This document shows positions 50,308 through 61,760 of a DNA stretch of 64,000 nucleotides, in pieces (position 1 is the stretch's first letter; each line of letters starts with the position of its first letter). This stretch comes from Enterobacteriaceae endosymbiont of Donacia marginata (GTDB lineage: Bacteria > Pseudomonadota > Gammaproteobacteria > Enterobacterales > Enterobacteriaceae), in contig NZ_CP046184.1 in NCBI RefSeq assembly GCF_012567685.1, forward strand, positions 138,192-202,191, written 5' to 3'. The translations under genes were made by a program, and so were the position numbers. The notes beneath the pieces are model-generated. The model did no database searches. It worked only from the letters and a program-made list of their open reading frames with translations, and was not told where the DNA came from.

Positions 50308-51465
50308 TTATAATCTCTTATATTTTTTTTTACAATATATTTGAATTAATTCTATAAAATAATCAAATAAAATAGATGCATCATGTGGACCTGGACTAGA
50401 TTCAGGATGACCTTGAAATCCAAAAACAGGTTTATTAATATAATGAATTCCTTGTATAGTATTATCAAATAAAGATTTATGTGTAATTTCTAAGTTTTTA
50501 GGAAAATTATTTGGATCAATAGTAAAGCAATGATTTTGAGTAGTAATTAATACTTTATTATTTTTTAAATCTTTAACAGGATGATTACTTCCATGATGAC
50601 CTATATCCATTTTTTTTATTTTTGCTCCACTTGCAATAGCTAATATTTGATGACCGAAACATACTCCAAATATTGGAATATTTGTTGTTAAAATTTTTTT
50701 TATAGTATTGATAATAGAAAAACATGGAGTAGGGTCTCCTGGACCATTAGATAAAAAAATACCATCTGGATTTAATAAAATTAAATTTTCATAACTAGTA
50801 AAAGCTGGAACAACAGTAATTTTACATTTTTTATCAATAAACATTTTTAAAATACTTTTTTTAACACCAAAATCTATTACGACAATATGTATTAAAAAAA
50901 TATAATTTTTAATTACTTTAGTATTTTTATTTCCTTCAGTCCAAGAATATTTTTTTTTTGTTGTGATATTTTTTATTAAATTAATTCCTTTTAATCCATT
51001 ATATTTATTAATTTTTTCAATAATATTTTTATAATTTAAATATTCTTTAGTAACTATTAAACTTATTTTATTAAGTTTTTTATTACGTATTAATCTTGTC
51101 AAATATCGAGTATCTATCCCTTCAATAGCAACAATATTATTTTTTTTAAGAAATACATCTAAATTTTCAGTACTACGATAGTTACTTGATATTTTAGATA
51201 AATTATTAATAATAAGTCCTTTTAAATAGATTTTTGATGATTCATTATCTTCTAAATTAGTACCTACATTCCCAATATGTGGATATGTTAAGGTAACAAT
51301 TTGTTTATAATAAGAAGGATCAGTAATTATTTCTTGGTAACCAGTAATAGCAGTATTAAATACTATTTCTCCTATAACTATTCCTTCAACTCCTATAGAT
51401 TTTCCAAAAAGTTTAGTTCCATCTTCCATTAATACTATTGCTTTATTATTCAATTTATTCTCCAT
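50308..51465 (-). CDS. carA: Carbamoyl-phosphate synthase small subunit (glutamine amidotransferase)
   Basis: CarA hydrolyses glutamine and channels ammonia to CarB. The 385-aa protein (382 in E. coli) has the class I amidotransferase site with catalytic Cys269 in GVCFGHQ (same number as E. coli) and the His/Glu pair in [10 protein letters not shown]. The start overlaps no upstream gene; a spacer of about 215 bases leads to ilvC. No arginine/PyrR-type operator is recognisable in it. Confidence 0.98.
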   Translation of the reverse strand: MENKLNNKAIVLMEDGTKLFGKSIGVEGIVIGEIVFNTAITGYQEIITDPSYYKQIVTLTYPHIGNVGTNLEDNESSKIYLKGLIINNLSKISSNYRSTENLDVFLKKNNIVAIEGIDTRYLTRLIRNKKLNKISLIVTKEYLNYKNIIEKINKYNGLKGINLIKNITTKKKYSWTEGNKNTKVIKNYIFLIHIVVIDFGVKKSILKMFIDKKCKITVVPAFTSYENLILLNPDGIFLSNGPGDPTPCFSIINTIKKILTTNIPIFGVCFGHQILAIASGAKIKKMDIGHHGSNHPVKDLKNNKVLITTQNHCFTIDPNNFPKNLEITHKSLFDNTIQGIHYINKPVFGFQGHPESSPGPHDASILFDYFIELIQIYCKKKYKRL

Positions 51466-51640
51466 AATCTATATAAAATATTATATATAATTTAGATATT
51501 TATACTATTTTAGTATATAAATATTTTATTTTAGAATTTTATAGAAGAAAAAACAATTTAAAATTAAATAAGAAATTTTTTTAAAAGATCAATTTTAAGA
51601 AAAATATTTAATAAATAATATTAAAATATAAAATATATTA

Positions 51641-51667
51641 CTCTCTTTATAACATATAAAAAGAGAG
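51641..51667 (-). terminator. Probable terminator of ilvC
   Basis: An eight-base stem CTCTCTTT/AAAGAGAG (51641-51648 with 51660-51667) with an 11-base loop lies 14 bases after the ilvC stop. A T-rich stretch follows in the direction of transcription. One of few G/C-containing stems in this spacer. Confidence 0.55.
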
Positions 51668-51680
51668 CAAATTTTTAGTT

Positions 51681-53162
51681 TTATCTTCTAATATTAGTTA
51701 ACGATTTCATATGAATCATATAATTTCTTAATATATAACCTACTTTTTCTATAGGATGATTTCTAATATCATAATTTAAATCACGTAAGTACTTATTATT
51801 TATTAATTTATTTTTTATTTCAATAATACCTAAATCTTCTGATGTAAGATTATTTATAAAATTTTTTAATAAGGGAATAGCATTATTAGAAAATAAATAA
51901 TTACCATATTCTGCTGTATCTGATATAACTTTATTCATTTCATATAATTTTTTTCTTGCAATAGTATTAGCAATTAAAGGTAATTCATGTAATGATTCAT
52001 AATATGCTGATGCTGTTGCTATACCTGATTCTATCATTAATTCAAATGACAACTCAATACTACTCTTAATTATAGCAATCATAAAAATCCCTTTATCAAA
52101 ATAATCTTGTTCTTTGATATCATTATCTTCATTATTTTTAGTTTTTTCAAAATTATTATTTTTATATATTTCTCTCCATTTAATTAAATTATTATTATTA
52201 TTATTCCAATCTTCAATAAGTTCTTTTGAAAATTTTCCTGAAATTATATTATCTATATGTATTTTAAATAAAGGTTTTAATTTTTTTTTTAAAATTAATG
52301 ATAATTCATAAGCACGTATTTTACTAAAATTATTTAATCTATCCATCATTAAACTAATACCACCTTGTTTTAAAGATTCAGTAATAGATTCCCATCCTAA
52401 TTGGATTAATTGTGAAGCATATGATGGATTAACATTTAATGTTAATAATTTATCAAATAATAAAATAGATGTTGTTTGTAATATTCCACATAATACTGTT
52501 TGTTCGCCCATTAAATCAGATTTTACTTCTGCAGAAAAAGATGATTCCAATACCCCAGCTTTATGACTTCCAATAGAATAAGCCCATGATTTAGCTATAT
52601 TAAATCCATCATTATGGATACCATTTTGATGAACAGCAATTAAAGCTGGAACACCAAAACCTCTCTTAAATTCTTCTCTTACTTCAGTTCCAGGACATTT
52701 AGGAGCTACCATAATAACAGTAATATTTTTAGGAATTTTTTCTCCTTCTTCAATAATATTGAATCCATGGGAATATCCTAATGTTGCTCCTTTTTTTATT
52801 AAAGGTTTTATTTTTTTTAAAATATTATGATGATTATTATCTGGAGTTAAATTAATTATTAAATCTGCATTAGGTATTAGTTCTCTATAAGAACCAATAT
52901 TAAAATTATTTTTATATGCTCTTTGCCAAGATAAATTTTTTTCTTTTATAGATTCTGTTTTTAATGCATATGAAATATTTAATCCTGAATCTCTCATATT
53001 TAATCCTTGATTTAATCCTTGAGATCCACAACCTATGATTACAATATTTTTATTTTTTAAATAATTTATACTATTTGTAAATTCTTCAAATTGCATTAAT
53101 CTGCATTTCTGTAAATTTTTTAACTTTTTACGAAAATTTAAATTATTAAAATAATTATTCAT
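51681..53162 (-). CDS. ilvC: Ketol-acid reductoisomerase (long, class II)
   Basis: IlvC isomerises and reduces acetolactate or acetohydroxybutyrate in valine/leucine and isoleucine synthesis with NADPH. The 493-aa protein (491 in E. coli) is the long class II form with duplicated knotted domains. It has the NADPH loop [10 protein letters not shown] near residue 45 and metal/substrate residues in DLMGEQT and [11 protein letters not shown]. In E. coli ilvC follows ilvA and ilvY; here it follows ilvD with 226 bases between. Same strand as ilvG-M-E-D. Confidence 0.98.
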   Translation of the reverse strand: MNNYFNNLNFRKKLKNLQKCRLMQFEEFTNSINYLKNKNIVIIGCGSQGLNQGLNMRDSGLNISYALKTESIKEKNLSWQRAYKNNFNIGSYRELIPNADLIINLTPDNNHHNILKKIKPLIKKGATLGYSHGFNIIEEGEKIPKNITVIMVAPKCPGTEVREEFKRGFGVPALIAVHQNGIHNDGFNIAKSWAYSIGSHKAGVLESSFSAEVKSDLMGEQTVLCGILQTTSILLFDKLLTLNVNPSYASQLIQLGWESITESLKQGGISLMMDRLNNFSKIRAYELSLILKKKLKPLFKIHIDNIISGKFSKELIEDWNNNNNNLIKWREIYKNNNFEKTKNNEDNDIKEQDYFDKGIFMIAIIKSSIELSFELMIESGIATASAYYESLHELPLIANTIARKKLYEMNKVISDTAEYGNYLFSNNAIPLLKNFINNLTSEDLGIIEIKNKLINNKYLRDLNYDIRNHPIEKVGYILRNYMIHMKSLTNIRR

Positions 53163-53335
53163 TAAATAATCCTATATTTTATTAATAAAACTATAATTTA
53201 GTTAATTTTAATTCAATAGATACTATTATCTTATTTTATTTAAAAAAATTATTTTTAATCAAAAAATTTTTATTTTATTAATATACAATTAATTTTAATA
53301 AAAATATTTTTATTAAAAAATTTATATTTAAACTT

Positions 53336-53354
53336 TCTCTCTTTAAAAGAGAGA
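53336..53354 (-). terminator. Possible weak terminator after ilvD
   Basis: A short inverted repeat TCTCTC/GAGAGA (53336-53341 with 53349-53354) lies 35 bases after the ilvD stop and is followed by T-rich sequence. The motif resembles the one after ilvC. A short stem makes the call tentative. Confidence 0.35.
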
Positions 53355-53388
53355 TTTATATATATTTTATAAATTTTAAAAACTAAAT

Positions 53389-55248
53389 TTATTTATAATT
53401 TAATTTATTTTTATCTCGTACTGCACCTTTATCTGCACTTGTTGCTAAAAAAGCATAAGCTTTAAGTGCTAAAGAAATCTTTCTTTTTCTCTTTAATAAA
53501 GGAGTATATGCTAACTTGCCTCTTTTTTCTTCTTCTTTTTTACGTTCATTTAATATAAAAGATGGAACTTCTAATTCGATAGATCTATTTGGGATATCAA
53601 TTTTAATAATATCACCATCTTTTACTAATGCTATGATGCCTTTACTTGCAGCTTCAGGAGAAATATGACCTATAGATAGGCCTGAAGTTCCTCCAGAAAA
53701 TCTTCCATCTGTAATTAAAGCACAATTTTTATCTAATTTCATTGATTTTAAATAAGATGTAGGATATAGCATTTCTTGCATTCCAGGACCACCTTTAGGT
53801 CCTTCATATCTTATTACAATAATATCTCCGGCAGAAATATTTTTATTTATAATTGCATATACTGCTGATTCTTGACTATCAAATACTTTTACTTTACCTA
53901 CAAAAAATAATAATTTTTTATTTACACTAGCAGTTTTAACTACACATCCATCTTTAGCAAGATTACCATATAAAACAGCTAATCCACCATCTTTACTATA
54001 AGCATATTTATAGGAACGTATACACCCTTTTTGTCTATTTATATCTAAATCCCATATTTTATTTTGTATAAAAGGATATATTGTTTTTATATTACCAGGA
54101 GCTGATTGATAAAATTTTTTTATTTTATTACTATTTGTAATAGTTATATCATATTTATGGATAGTTTCTTCTAGTGTGAGTCCTAATATGTTTTTAACAT
54201 CTTTATTTATTAATCCAATCTTATTTAATTCACTTAGAACACCAATTACTCCTCCTGATCTATGAAAATCTTCCATATAAAATTTATTTGTACTTGGAGA
54301 AACCATACATAACCATGGTGTATTTTTTGATAACTGATCAATTTTTTTTAAATTAAATTCTACTTTAGTTTCTTGTGATAAAGCTAACATATGTAAAATT
54401 GTATTTGTTGATCCACCCATAGCAATATCTAACATAGTTGCATTTTCAAATGCTTGTTGATTAATGATATTTTTAGGTAAAATATTAATTTCATTATTTA
54501 AATAATATTTTTTTGTAATTTCAACTATTTTATGTGCAGATTTTATACACAATTTTTTACGATTTATATGTGTAGATAATAAAGATCCATTTCCTGGTAA
54601 TGCTAAACCTAAAGCTTCTACTAGACAATTCATTGAATTAGCTGTAAACATTCCAGAACAAGAACCACAAGTTGGACATGCATTTAATTCTATTTCTTTT
54701 ATATATTTATCTGATTGTTCTAATTTACCTGATTCAACCATTGCATCTACTAAATCAATTTTTTTTATTTTTGTAGTTCCTTTGATATTAATTCTCCCAG
54801 CTTCCATTGGACCACCAGATATGAATACAGTAGGTATATTTAATCGTAAACTAGCCATTAACATTCCTGGCGTAATTTTATCACAATTAGATATACAAAT
54901 CATAGAATCTGCACAATGTGCATTAATAACATATTCTATAGAATCTGCAATAAGTTCTCTAGAAGGTAAAGAATATAACATTCCGTTATGGCCCATAGCT
55001 ATTCCATCATCTATAGCTATAGTATTAAATTCTTTTGGTACTCCTCCGTTATTTTTAATTTCATTAGCAATAATTTTGCTTAATGTTTGTAAATGTATAT
55101 GTCCTGGAACAAATTGTGAGAAAGAATTAACTATAGCAATAATAGGTTTATTAAAATCTTCATCATTCATCCCTGTTGCTCTCCAAAGAGCTCTTGCACC
55201 AGCCATATTACGGCCTTTTGTTGTAATAAACGAACGAAAATTAGGCAT
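53389..55248 (-). CDS. ilvD: Dihydroxy-acid dehydratase
   Basis: IlvD dehydrates dihydroxy acids to 2-keto acids, the third common step of branched-chain amino acid synthesis, and carries an iron-sulfur cluster. The 619-aa protein (616 in E. coli) has the cluster ligands Cys122 (SNCDKITPG) and Cys195 ([10 protein letters not shown]), plus DGRFSGG near the C-terminus. It follows ilvE by 29 bases. In E. coli ilvA comes next; it is missing here, leaving a 226-base spacer before ilvC with no recognisable ilvA remnant. Confidence 0.98.
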   Translation of the reverse strand: MPNFRSFITTKGRNMAGARALWRATGMNDEDFNKPIIAIVNSFSQFVPGHIHLQTLSKIIANEIKNNGGVPKEFNTIAIDDGIAMGHNGMLYSLPSRELIADSIEYVINAHCADSMICISNCDKITPGMLMASLRLNIPTVFISGGPMEAGRINIKGTTKIKKIDLVDAMVESGKLEQSDKYIKEIELNACPTCGSCSGMFTANSMNCLVEALGLALPGNGSLLSTHINRKKLCIKSAHKIVEITKKYYLNNEINILPKNIINQQAFENATMLDIAMGGSTNTILHMLALSQETKVEFNLKKIDQLSKNTPWLCMVSPSTNKFYMEDFHRSGGVIGVLSELNKIGLINKDVKNILGLTLEETIHKYDITITNSNKIKKFYQSAPGNIKTIYPFIQNKIWDLDINRQKGCIRSYKYAYSKDGGLAVLYGNLAKDGCVVKTASVNKKLLFFVGKVKVFDSQESAVYAIINKNISAGDIIVIRYEGPKGGPGMQEMLYPTSYLKSMKLDKNCALITDGRFSGGTSGLSIGHISPEAASKGIIALVKDGDIIKIDIPNRSIELEVPSFILNERKKEEEKRGKLAYTPLLKRKRKISLALKAYAFLATSADKGAVRDKNKLNYK

Positions 55249-55277
55249 ATTTTTCTTTTTTTTAATTAGTAAAATAG

Positions 55278-56207
55278 TTATTTTTTAATATAATCTAACC
55301 AATTCCATTTATCTTTTATTTTCCCTGTTAATAAATATAGAAATTCTTTTTGTATATTTTTTGTTATTTGACCTCTTTTACCATTATTAATTAAGATATT
55401 ATCTACACTACATACAGGAGTAATTTCAGCTGCTGTTCCTGTTAAAAAGATTTCGTCGGCTAAATATAAAGATTCTCTTAATATTAAACATTCTTTTATC
55501 TTAAGATTTAGATTTTTAGCTATTTTTAAAACTGAATCTCTGGTAATTCCTGGAAGGATTGATGAAGTAAGTGGAGGAGTAAATAAAATATTATTTTTAA
55601 TTTTAAAAATATTTTCCCCAGATCCTTCTGAAACAAATCCTAAACTATCTAGCGCAATTCCTTCATCATATCCATTTCTTCTAGCTTCACTCCTAATTAA
55701 TAAAGAAGATAAATAATTACCTCCTGCTTTTGCTAAACTAGGTATAGTATTAGGCTTAATCTTATTCCAAGAAGAAATCATAGTATTAATCCCATTTTTT
55801 TTTGCATTATTACCAAGATAATCTGTCCAAGGAAATGCACTAATCATCATATCTGTATAATATTTCTCAGGTGGATTAATGCCTAATCCTACATCTCCTA
55901 TAAATACTAAAATCCTAATATATGCTTCATTAAGTTTATTAATATTAATTATATTATGAACAGCATTCATTATTTCTTGTATATTAAATTTTAATGGGAA
56001 ACGATAAATTTTAGCAGAATTATATAAACGATTAATATGATCTTTATGACGGAAAATAGCTGGGCCCTTATATGATTTATAACATCTAATACCTTCAAAA
56101 ACAGAAGTTCCATAATGTAATGCATGAGTCATAACACTAATTTTAGCATCTTCCCATTTTACAATATTACCATTTAACCAAATAAAATCTGCTTTTTTTA
56201 TAGACAT
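55278..56207 (-). CDS. ilvE: Branched-chain amino acid aminotransferase
   Basis: IlvE transaminates the keto acids to valine, isoleucine and leucine. The 309-aa PLP enzyme has the same length as in E. coli and the same PLP lysine, Lys160 ([12 protein letters not shown]), with EGSGEN and [13 protein letters not shown] ([10 protein letters not shown]) motifs. Buchnera lacks ilvE and relies on the host for this step, so its presence here means the final step can be done by the symbiont. Between ilvM and ilvD, as in E. coli. Confidence 0.98.
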   Translation of the reverse strand: MSIKKADFIWLNGNIVKWEDAKISVMTHALHYGTSVFEGIRCYKSYKGPAIFRHKDHINRLYNSAKIYRFPLKFNIQEIMNAVHNIININKLNEAYIRILVFIGDVGLGINPPEKYYTDMMISAFPWTDYLGNNAKKNGINTMISSWNKIKPNTIPSLAKAGGNYLSSLLIRSEARRNGYDEGIALDSLGFVSEGSGENIFKIKNNILFTPPLTSSILPGITRDSVLKIAKNLNLKIKECLILRESLYLADEIFLTGTAAEITPVCSVDNILINNGKRGQITKNIQKEFLYLLTGKIKDKWNWLDYIKK

Positions 56208-56252
56208 TATTACATTTCCTTATTTTGTATAATAATAATGTTATCATAAAAT

Positions 56253-56486
56253 TTATGTGATTATTACTATATCTAATACATCTATTAATTTTTTGATTTG
56301 TTTAACTAAAAAATCTATAGATTTATAACTTTTTACTATTAATTTAAAATTAATTTTTTCTATTTTTTTTTTTACATTAATATTTATAGTTTTAATTAAA
56401 AATCTTCTATGACGAATAATTCTTATTATTCTTTCAATAATTTCAGGACTAATATTAGTTTTAATAAATAATTGATATTTATTCAT
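56253..56486 (-). CDS. ilvM: Acetolactate synthase II small subunit
   Basis: IlvM is the regulatory/stabilising subunit of acetolactate synthase II. The 77-aa protein (87 in E. coli) matches the family in its N-terminal part (ISPEIIERIIRIIRHRRF) and forms a minimal ACT-like fold. Its ATG follows the ilvG stop directly, indicating translational coupling. AHAS II is the valine-insensitive isozyme of enterobacteria, which would suit an overproducing symbiont. Confidence 0.9.
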   Translation of the reverse strand: MNKYQLFIKTNISPEIIERIIRIIRHRRFLIKTININVKKKIEKINFKLIVKSYKSIDFLVKQIKKLIDVLDIVIIT

Positions 56487-58148
56487 TTAATTTGGCTCCA
56501 TCATATGATCATTACTATATCCAGGAGGTACTAATGGCCATACATTATCACATTCATTAATTAAAACATGTAATATATAAGGTTTATTAATAGAAAAAAT
56601 TTTTTTTAAACTTTTATTAATTTCATTTTCATAACTAATACTATGTCCTGAAATGCCAAAAGATTGAGCTAATTTTATAAAATCTGGATTATCATATAAA
56701 GTTGTTTCACTATATCTTTTTTTAAAAAAAAGTTCTTGCCATTGTCTTACCATCCCTAATCTTTTATTATCTAATAATATAATTTTTATAGGTAAATTTT
56801 TTCTTTTAATTGTACTTAATTCTTGAATATTCATTATAAATGATCCATCACCTGAAATACATATAACACTATTATTAGGTTTAGCAATTTGTGCCCCAAT
56901 AGCAGCAGGTAATCCAAATCCCATAGTTCCTAATCCACTAGAAGTAATAAAATTTCTAGGATTTGAAAAAGTTATATGTTGTGCAGTCCACATCTGATGT
57001 TGTCCAACATCAGTAGTAATAATAGTTTTTTTATTTTTAATATCTGATAATTGTTTTAATAAGAAAGGAGCATAAATTTTATTATTTTTCACAAAAAAAT
57101 TATACTTATAAGAATATTTTTTTTTTATTTTTTGTATATAATTCTGCCATTTTAAAATATTCTGAGGTTTTTTTAATAACGGTATTAAAAGATTTAAATC
57201 TCCTAATAATTCTACATTTACTTTACAAATTTTATTAATTTCAGCAGGATCTATATCCATATGGATAATTTTGGCATAAGGAGCAAATTTTTTTATATTA
57301 CCTGTTACTCTATCATCAAATCTAGCTCCAATCGCTATTAATAAATCACATTTTTGAACTGTATAATTAGCTGCTTTATTTCCATGCATGCCTAACATCC
57401 CTAAATAATATGGATTTGTACTTTCTATGGTTCCTAATGCTTTTAATGTAACTACTGTAGGAATTTTAGAAATTTTCACAAATTTTCTTAATGTATAAAC
57501 TGCATTACCTATATTTACCCCTCCTCCTATATATAATATAGGCATAGTGGATTTTTTTAATAAAAAATTAGCTTCTCTAATTTTTTTTTTTGAATATTTT
57601 TTTTTATTACCAAAAAATCTTTTTTTATTTTTTAATTTTATTATTTTTGGTAATTTAGATAATTGTATATCTTTTGGTATATCTATTAATACAGGCCCAG
57701 GTCTGTCAGATAATGCTATAAAAAAAGATTTTTTTATTATTTTAGATAATTCTAGTGATGAAGTTATTAAAAAACTATGTTTAGTACATGATAAAGACAT
57801 GCCTATAATATCTATTTCTTGAAAAGCATCAGTCCCAATTAATGAGAGGGGGACTTGTCCTGTAATTGCAATAAGAGGTACAGAATCAACCATTGCATCT
57901 GCTAATCCTGTTATTAAATTAGTAGCTCCAGGTCCAGATGTTGCAATACAAACTCCTACTTTACCAGTAGCTCTAGCATATCCAATTGCTGCTATAGCGG
58001 CTCCTTGTTCATGTCTGCATAAAATATGTTCTATATCTCCATTATATAATGCATCATAAAGAGGCATAATAGCGCCACCAGGATATCCAAATACTGTTTT
58101 AACATTTTGTTTTTTTAATTCTTGAATTATACATTGTGCACCATTCAT
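56487..58148 (-). CDS. ilvG: Acetolactate synthase II large subunit
   Basis: IlvG, with TPP and FAD, makes acetolactate or acetohydroxybutyrate, the first common step. The 553-aa protein (548 in functional E. coli IlvG) has the catalytic Glu47 (RHEQGA), the GDGSF-N TPP/Mg motif and the C-terminal RQWQELFF segment. The reading frame is intact, whereas ilvG in E. coli K-12 is frameshifted. It is the first gene of ilvG-M-E-D. I saw no ilvL-like leader peptide or attenuator in the 240 bases upstream, so attenuation control seems lost. Confidence 0.97.
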   Translation of the reverse strand: MNGAQCIIQELKKQNVKTVFGYPGGAIMPLYDALYNGDIEHILCRHEQGAAIAAIGYARATGKVGVCIATSGPGATNLITGLADAMVDSVPLIAITGQVPLSLIGTDAFQEIDIIGMSLSCTKHSFLITSSLELSKIIKKSFFIALSDRPGPVLIDIPKDIQLSKLPKIIKLKNKKRFFGNKKKYSKKKIREANFLLKKSTMPILYIGGGVNIGNAVYTLRKFVKISKIPTVVTLKALGTIESTNPYYLGMLGMHGNKAANYTVQKCDLLIAIGARFDDRVTGNIKKFAPYAKIIHMDIDPAEINKICKVNVELLGDLNLLIPLLKKPQNILKWQNYIQKIKKKYSYKYNFFVKNNKIYAPFLLKQLSDIKNKKTIITTDVGQHQMWTAQHITFSNPRNFITSSGLGTMGFGLPAAIGAQIAKPNNSVICISGDGSFIMNIQELSTIKRKNLPIKIILLDNKRLGMVRQWQELFFKKRYSETTLYDNPDFIKLAQSFGISGHSISYENEINKSLKKIFSINKPYILHVLINECDNVWPLVPPGYSNDHMMEPN

Positions 58149-58391
58149 ATTAAAACCTCTTTAAATGTTATAAAATAATATGCATAATTCAATTTAATTT
58201 ATTTAAATTTTTTAAAATTTAAAAAATATGGTTTTTATTTTATTTTGATATGTTATTAAAATTTTTAAAAATTATATAAATATTACTTAATATATATTAA
58301 GTATATAAAAATATATATTTTTATTATTACTTTAATATAAATTTATTGAATTTTATTTTATATATTAAAAATATATTTGTTTAATTATTAA

Positions 58392-58464
58392 CAGGGGTGG
58401 AGGGATTTGAACCCCCAACCATTGGTTTTGGAGACCAATATTCTACCAATTAAACTACACCCCT
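58392..58464 (-). tRNA. tRNA-Trp (anticodon CCA)
   Basis: The 73-base cloverleaf has acceptor AGGGGTG/CACCCCT, anticodon arm TTGGTCTCCAAAACCAA giving CCA, T arm GGGGGTTCAAATCCC and discriminator G, and closely resembles E. coli trpT. The 3' CCA is not encoded. It sits between ilvG and fpr. Confidence 0.97.
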
Positions 58465-58475
58465 TAATATTTTAT

Positions 58476-58504
58476 ATTATATTACATTAAAATATATTTT
58501 GTAA
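58476..58504 (-). promoter_or_regulatory. Possible sigma-70 promoter of tRNA-Trp
   Basis: On the minus strand a perfect TATAAT (58476-58481) lies 17 bases downstream of TTACAA (58499-58504, four of six matches) and 11 bases before the tRNA. AT-rich background lowers confidence. Confidence 0.45.
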
Positions 58505-58668
58505 TATATATTAATTTATTAATTTAATTGATTCAATAAAAAAATATAATTAAATTATTAATTTAAATTTTATTTGTTAAATTTTTATAAAAAATATATT
58601 ATAAATAAGTAATTTAAATTAATTTTTCTAAAATATTATATATTTTTATATAAATAGGAGAGGACAAT

Positions 58669-59418
58669 ATGACAGAATGGAGTATTGGTAAAATAAAAAA
58701 AATAAAATATTGGACAAAAAATTTATTTAGCATTATTTTAAATGCAAAAATTAATAATTTTTATGCAGGTCAATTTACAAAATTAGCATTAGAAATTAAT
58801 AATAAAAAAATAAAAAGAGCTTATTCTTATATTAATTCTCCAAAAAATAAAAATTATGAATTTTATATTTCTAATATTTCAAAAGGTAAATTAAGTCCAT
58901 ATTTATTTAATTTAAAAATTAATGATAAAATTTTTATTTCTAAAAATTCATCAGGTATTTTTATTTTAAATAATATTAAATCTTGTGAAAATTTATGGAT
59001 GTTATCCACAGGTACAGGAATTGGGCCTTATCTTTCAATATTACAAGATAATATGTGTTTTAAAAAATTTTCAAAAATAATTTTAGTCCATTCTATTAGA
59101 TATATAGAAGATTTTAGTTATTTGCATTTATTAAAATTAATACAAAAAAAACATATGAATCAATTAATAATTCAAATTATTTTAACCAGAAATATTAATA
59201 TAAATAACAATATTTTATATGGTTATATTCCTAATTTAATACAAAATGGAAAATTAGAAGAAAAAGTAGGGTTAAAAATTAATAATAATAGTCATGTAAT
59301 GTTATGTGGTAATCCAGAAATGATTAAACAAACACAAAGTTTTTTAGAAAAAACTAGAAATTTATCTAAAAATTTAAAAAACCAAAATGGTAATATAACA
59401 ACTGAAAGATATTGGTAA
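58669..59418 (+). CDS. fpr: Ferredoxin/flavodoxin--NADP+ reductase
   Basis: Fpr passes electrons between NADPH and flavodoxin or ferredoxin, supporting radical-SAM and Fe-S enzymes. The 249-aa protein (248 in E. coli) has the FAD motif RAYSY at 50-54, the NADP-binding GTGIGPYLS and CGNPEM motifs and the C-terminal aromatic residue (YW). A strong GGAGAGGA ribosome-binding site precedes the ATG. It may power the radical-SAM enzyme EpmB. It is followed by tpiA on the same strand after 22 bases. Confidence 0.97.
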   Translation: MTEWSIGKIKKIKYWTKNLFSIILNAKINNFYAGQFTKLALEINNKKIKRAYSYINSPKNKNYEFYISNISKGKLSPYLFNLKINDKIFISKNSSGIFILNNIKSCENLWMLSTGTGIGPYLSILQDNMCFKKFSKIILVHSIRYIEDFSYLHLLKLIQKKHMNQLIIQIILTRNININNNILYGYIPNLIQNGKLEEKVGLKINNNSHVMLCGNPEMIKQTQSFLEKTRNLSKNLKNQNGNITTERYW

Positions 59419-59440
59419 AATAAATTATAAAGAAAATAAT

Positions 59441-60226
59441 ATGAAAAAATTCTTAATTATTGCTAATTGGAAATTAAATGGTAATTATAAATTTATAAAT
59501 AAAAATATAAATTTAATTAAAAAAAAAATAGATAATTTATTAAATTATTGTAATTTATCTATAGCCCCTCCTTTTGTATATTTAAGTTATATTAATAATT
59601 TTTTGAAAAATACATCTATATCTTTAACTGCACAGAATGTTGATATACATATAAAAGGATCTTTTACTGGTGAAATTTCAATTAAAATGTTAAAAGATAT
59701 TGGAGTAAAATATGTAATAATTGGACATTCAGAAAGAAGATTATATCATAATGAAAATAATAATTCTATATCTAAAAAATTCATTTTAATTAAAAATAAT
59801 GGGTTAATTCCAATTTTATGTATAGGAGAAACAGAAAAGCAAAAAAAACAAAATGAGACAGAAAAAATTTGTATTCAACAAATTGATAATATATTAGAAA
59901 ATAGTAATATTAATATTTTAAATAAAACTATTATTGCTTATGAACCTATTTGGGCTATTGGTTCAGGAAAAAGTGCAAATATGAATGAAATACAAAAAGT
60001 TATTTTATATATTAAAAAATATATAGCATCTTTAAATCCTCAAATAGCAGAAAACATATATTTTGTATATGGTGGTTCTGTAAATTATTCTAACTTAGAT
60101 ATTTTTTTAAAAAAAAAAATCATTAATGGTTTTTTAGTAGGAAAAGCTTCTTTAACAACAGAAAATTTTATATCTTTAGTTAAAAAAGCTGAAAAAATAA
60201 TAAGTTTATTAAATAATAGATCTTAA
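59441..60226 (+). CDS. tpiA: Triosephosphate isomerase
   Basis: TpiA interconverts dihydroxyacetone phosphate and glyceraldehyde 3-phosphate in glycolysis. The 261-aa TIM barrel (255 in E. coli) has Lys11 (NWKLNG), the catalytic His in IIGHSERR, the catalytic Glu in AYEPIWAIGSGK and the phosphate loop YGGSVN. Its last 18 bases overlap the 3' end of the convergent lysS gene. fpr and tpiA are also close neighbours in E. coli. Confidence 0.98.
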   Translation: MKKFLIIANWKLNGNYKFINKNINLIKKKIDNLLNYCNLSIAPPFVYLSYINNFLKNTSISLTAQNVDIHIKGSFTGEISIKMLKDIGVKYVIIGHSERRLYHNENNNSISKKFILIKNNGLIPILCIGETEKQKKQNETEKICIQQIDNILENSNINILNKTIIAYEPIWAIGSGKSANMNEIQKVILYIKKYIASLNPQIAENIYFVYGGSVNYSNLDIFLKKKIINGFLVGKASLTTENFISLVKKAEKIISLLNNRS

Positions 60227-61732
60227 CATTGGAAATAAAATAACATCTTTAATTGATTTTGTATCAGTAAATAACATAACTAATCTATCTATTCCTATGC
60301 CTAGCCCTGCTGTAGGAGGTAATCCATGTTCTAATGCTTCGATATAATCTTTATCATAAAAATTTTCATAAATATTTTTATTATTGTCTATATTTTTAAA
60401 ATTTTGTTGTTCTTTAAATCTTTTTTCTTGTTCTTCAGGATCATTAAGTTCAGAAAACCCATTTGCTATTTCCATCCCACAAATAAAAAATTCAAATCTA
60501 TCAGTAAATAAAGGATTTAAATCATTATTTCGTGATAGTGGAGAAATTTCAATAGGATATTCTGTAATAAATGTTGGTTCTATAATTTTATCTATAATTT
60601 TTTTTTCAAAAATTTCAAAAATAATTTTGCCTTGACTCCAATGTTTATTTATTTTAACATTTAATAAATTAGCAGTTTTTATTAATTCTTTATTATTTTT
60701 TAAATTTTCTAAAGAAAAATTAGGATAAAAATATATAATAGATTCTTTCATTGTTAATTTATTAAATTTTTTATTTAAATCAAAAATATAATTATTATAT
60801 TTTAATAAATTATTTTTAAATGTTATTTTAAATATTTTTTTTAATAATTTTTCAAAAAAAATCATTAAATCTTTATAATTAGAATATGTTATATATAATT
60901 CCATCATAGTAAATTCAGGATTATGTTGAGTTGAAATTCCTTCATTTCTAAAATTTCTATTAATTTCGAAAATTTTATTAAAACCCCCTATTATAAGACG
61001 TTTTAAATAAAGTTCAGGAGCAATACGTAAATAAATATTTTTATTATAAGTGTTATGATGTGTTATAAATGGTCTGGCTAAAGCTCCTCCGGGGATATTA
61101 TGCATCATAGGAGTTTCTACTTCAATAAAATCTTGTTTATTCATAAAATTACGAATGTTTAATATAATTTGTGACCTTTTTTTAAAAATATAACGTGTTT
61201 TTTTATTAACAATTAGATCTAAATATCTTTTTCTATATTTTATTTCTTTATCTTGTAATCCATGATATTTATCAGGTAATGGTCTAATTGCTTTTGTTAA
61301 TAAATAAATTTTTTGACAAAAAATAGATAAAATATTAGTTTTAGTTTTAAAAATATAACCAATAATACCTATTATATCTCCAAGATCATATTTTTTTAAA
61401 AAAATTTTGTATATTTTTTGAGAAACTCCATTTTGAGATATATAAATTTGTATTTGCCCTGTATAATCTTGAATATTAATAAAAGAAGCTTTACCCATAA
61501 TTCTTAAATTAACTATACGTCCTGCAATATTAAATAATTTTTTTTCTAAAAAAATATTTTTATCATTATATTTTTTATATATATCACATAATGAAATATT
61601 AATTTTAAAATTATTAGGAAAAACTATATTTTCATTTTTTCTTAATTCTGTTAATTTTTTATGTCGAAATGTTATTTCATTATTAGTAATATTATTTATA
61701 TTTTTATTAAATTTTTTTTTATTTTTAGACAT
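60209..61732 (-). CDS. lysS: Lysyl-tRNA synthetase (class II)
   Basis: LysRS charges tRNA-Lys. The 507-aa protein (505 in E. coli) has the N-terminal OB-fold anticodon-binding domain and class II motifs: FIEVETPMM (motif 1), FRNEGIS-HNPEFTMME (motif 2) and GIGIDRLVML (motif 3). Directly downstream of prfB with 28 bases between, as in the E. coli prfB-lysS operon. The 3' end overlaps tpiA on the opposite strand by 18 bases. Confidence 0.98.
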   Translation of the reverse strand: MSKNKKKFNKNINNITNNEITFRHKKLTELRKNENIVFPNNFKINISLCDIYKKYNDKNIFLEKKLFNIAGRIVNLRIMGKASFINIQDYTGQIQIYISQNGVSQKIYKIFLKKYDLGDIIGIIGYIFKTKTNILSIFCQKIYLLTKAIRPLPDKYHGLQDKEIKYRKRYLDLIVNKKTRYIFKKRSQIILNIRNFMNKQDFIEVETPMMHNIPGGALARPFITHHNTYNKNIYLRIAPELYLKRLIIGGFNKIFEINRNFRNEGISTQHNPEFTMMELYITYSNYKDLMIFFEKLLKKIFKITFKNNLLKYNNYIFDLNKKFNKLTMKESIIYFYPNFSLENLKNNKELIKTANLLNVKINKHWSQGKIIFEIFEKKIIDKIIEPTFITEYPIEISPLSRNNDLNPLFTDRFEFFICGMEIANGFSELNDPEEQEKRFKEQQNFKNIDNNKNIYENFYDKDYIEALEHGLPPTAGLGIGIDRLVMLFTDTKSIKDVILFPMLRSII

Positions 61733-61760
61733 AATAAAATTATCCTATTATTATTTTTAT

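Noticed and set aside
54782..55288. 168-codon open frame opposite ilvD
   Set aside because: Antisense shadow of ilvD; composition mirrors the complementary strand and no family motif is present.
58149..58391. Search for an ilvL leader peptide and attenuator upstream of ilvG
   Set aside because: No short ORF rich in Ile, Val or Leu codons followed by competing stems was found; only low-complexity AT sequence.
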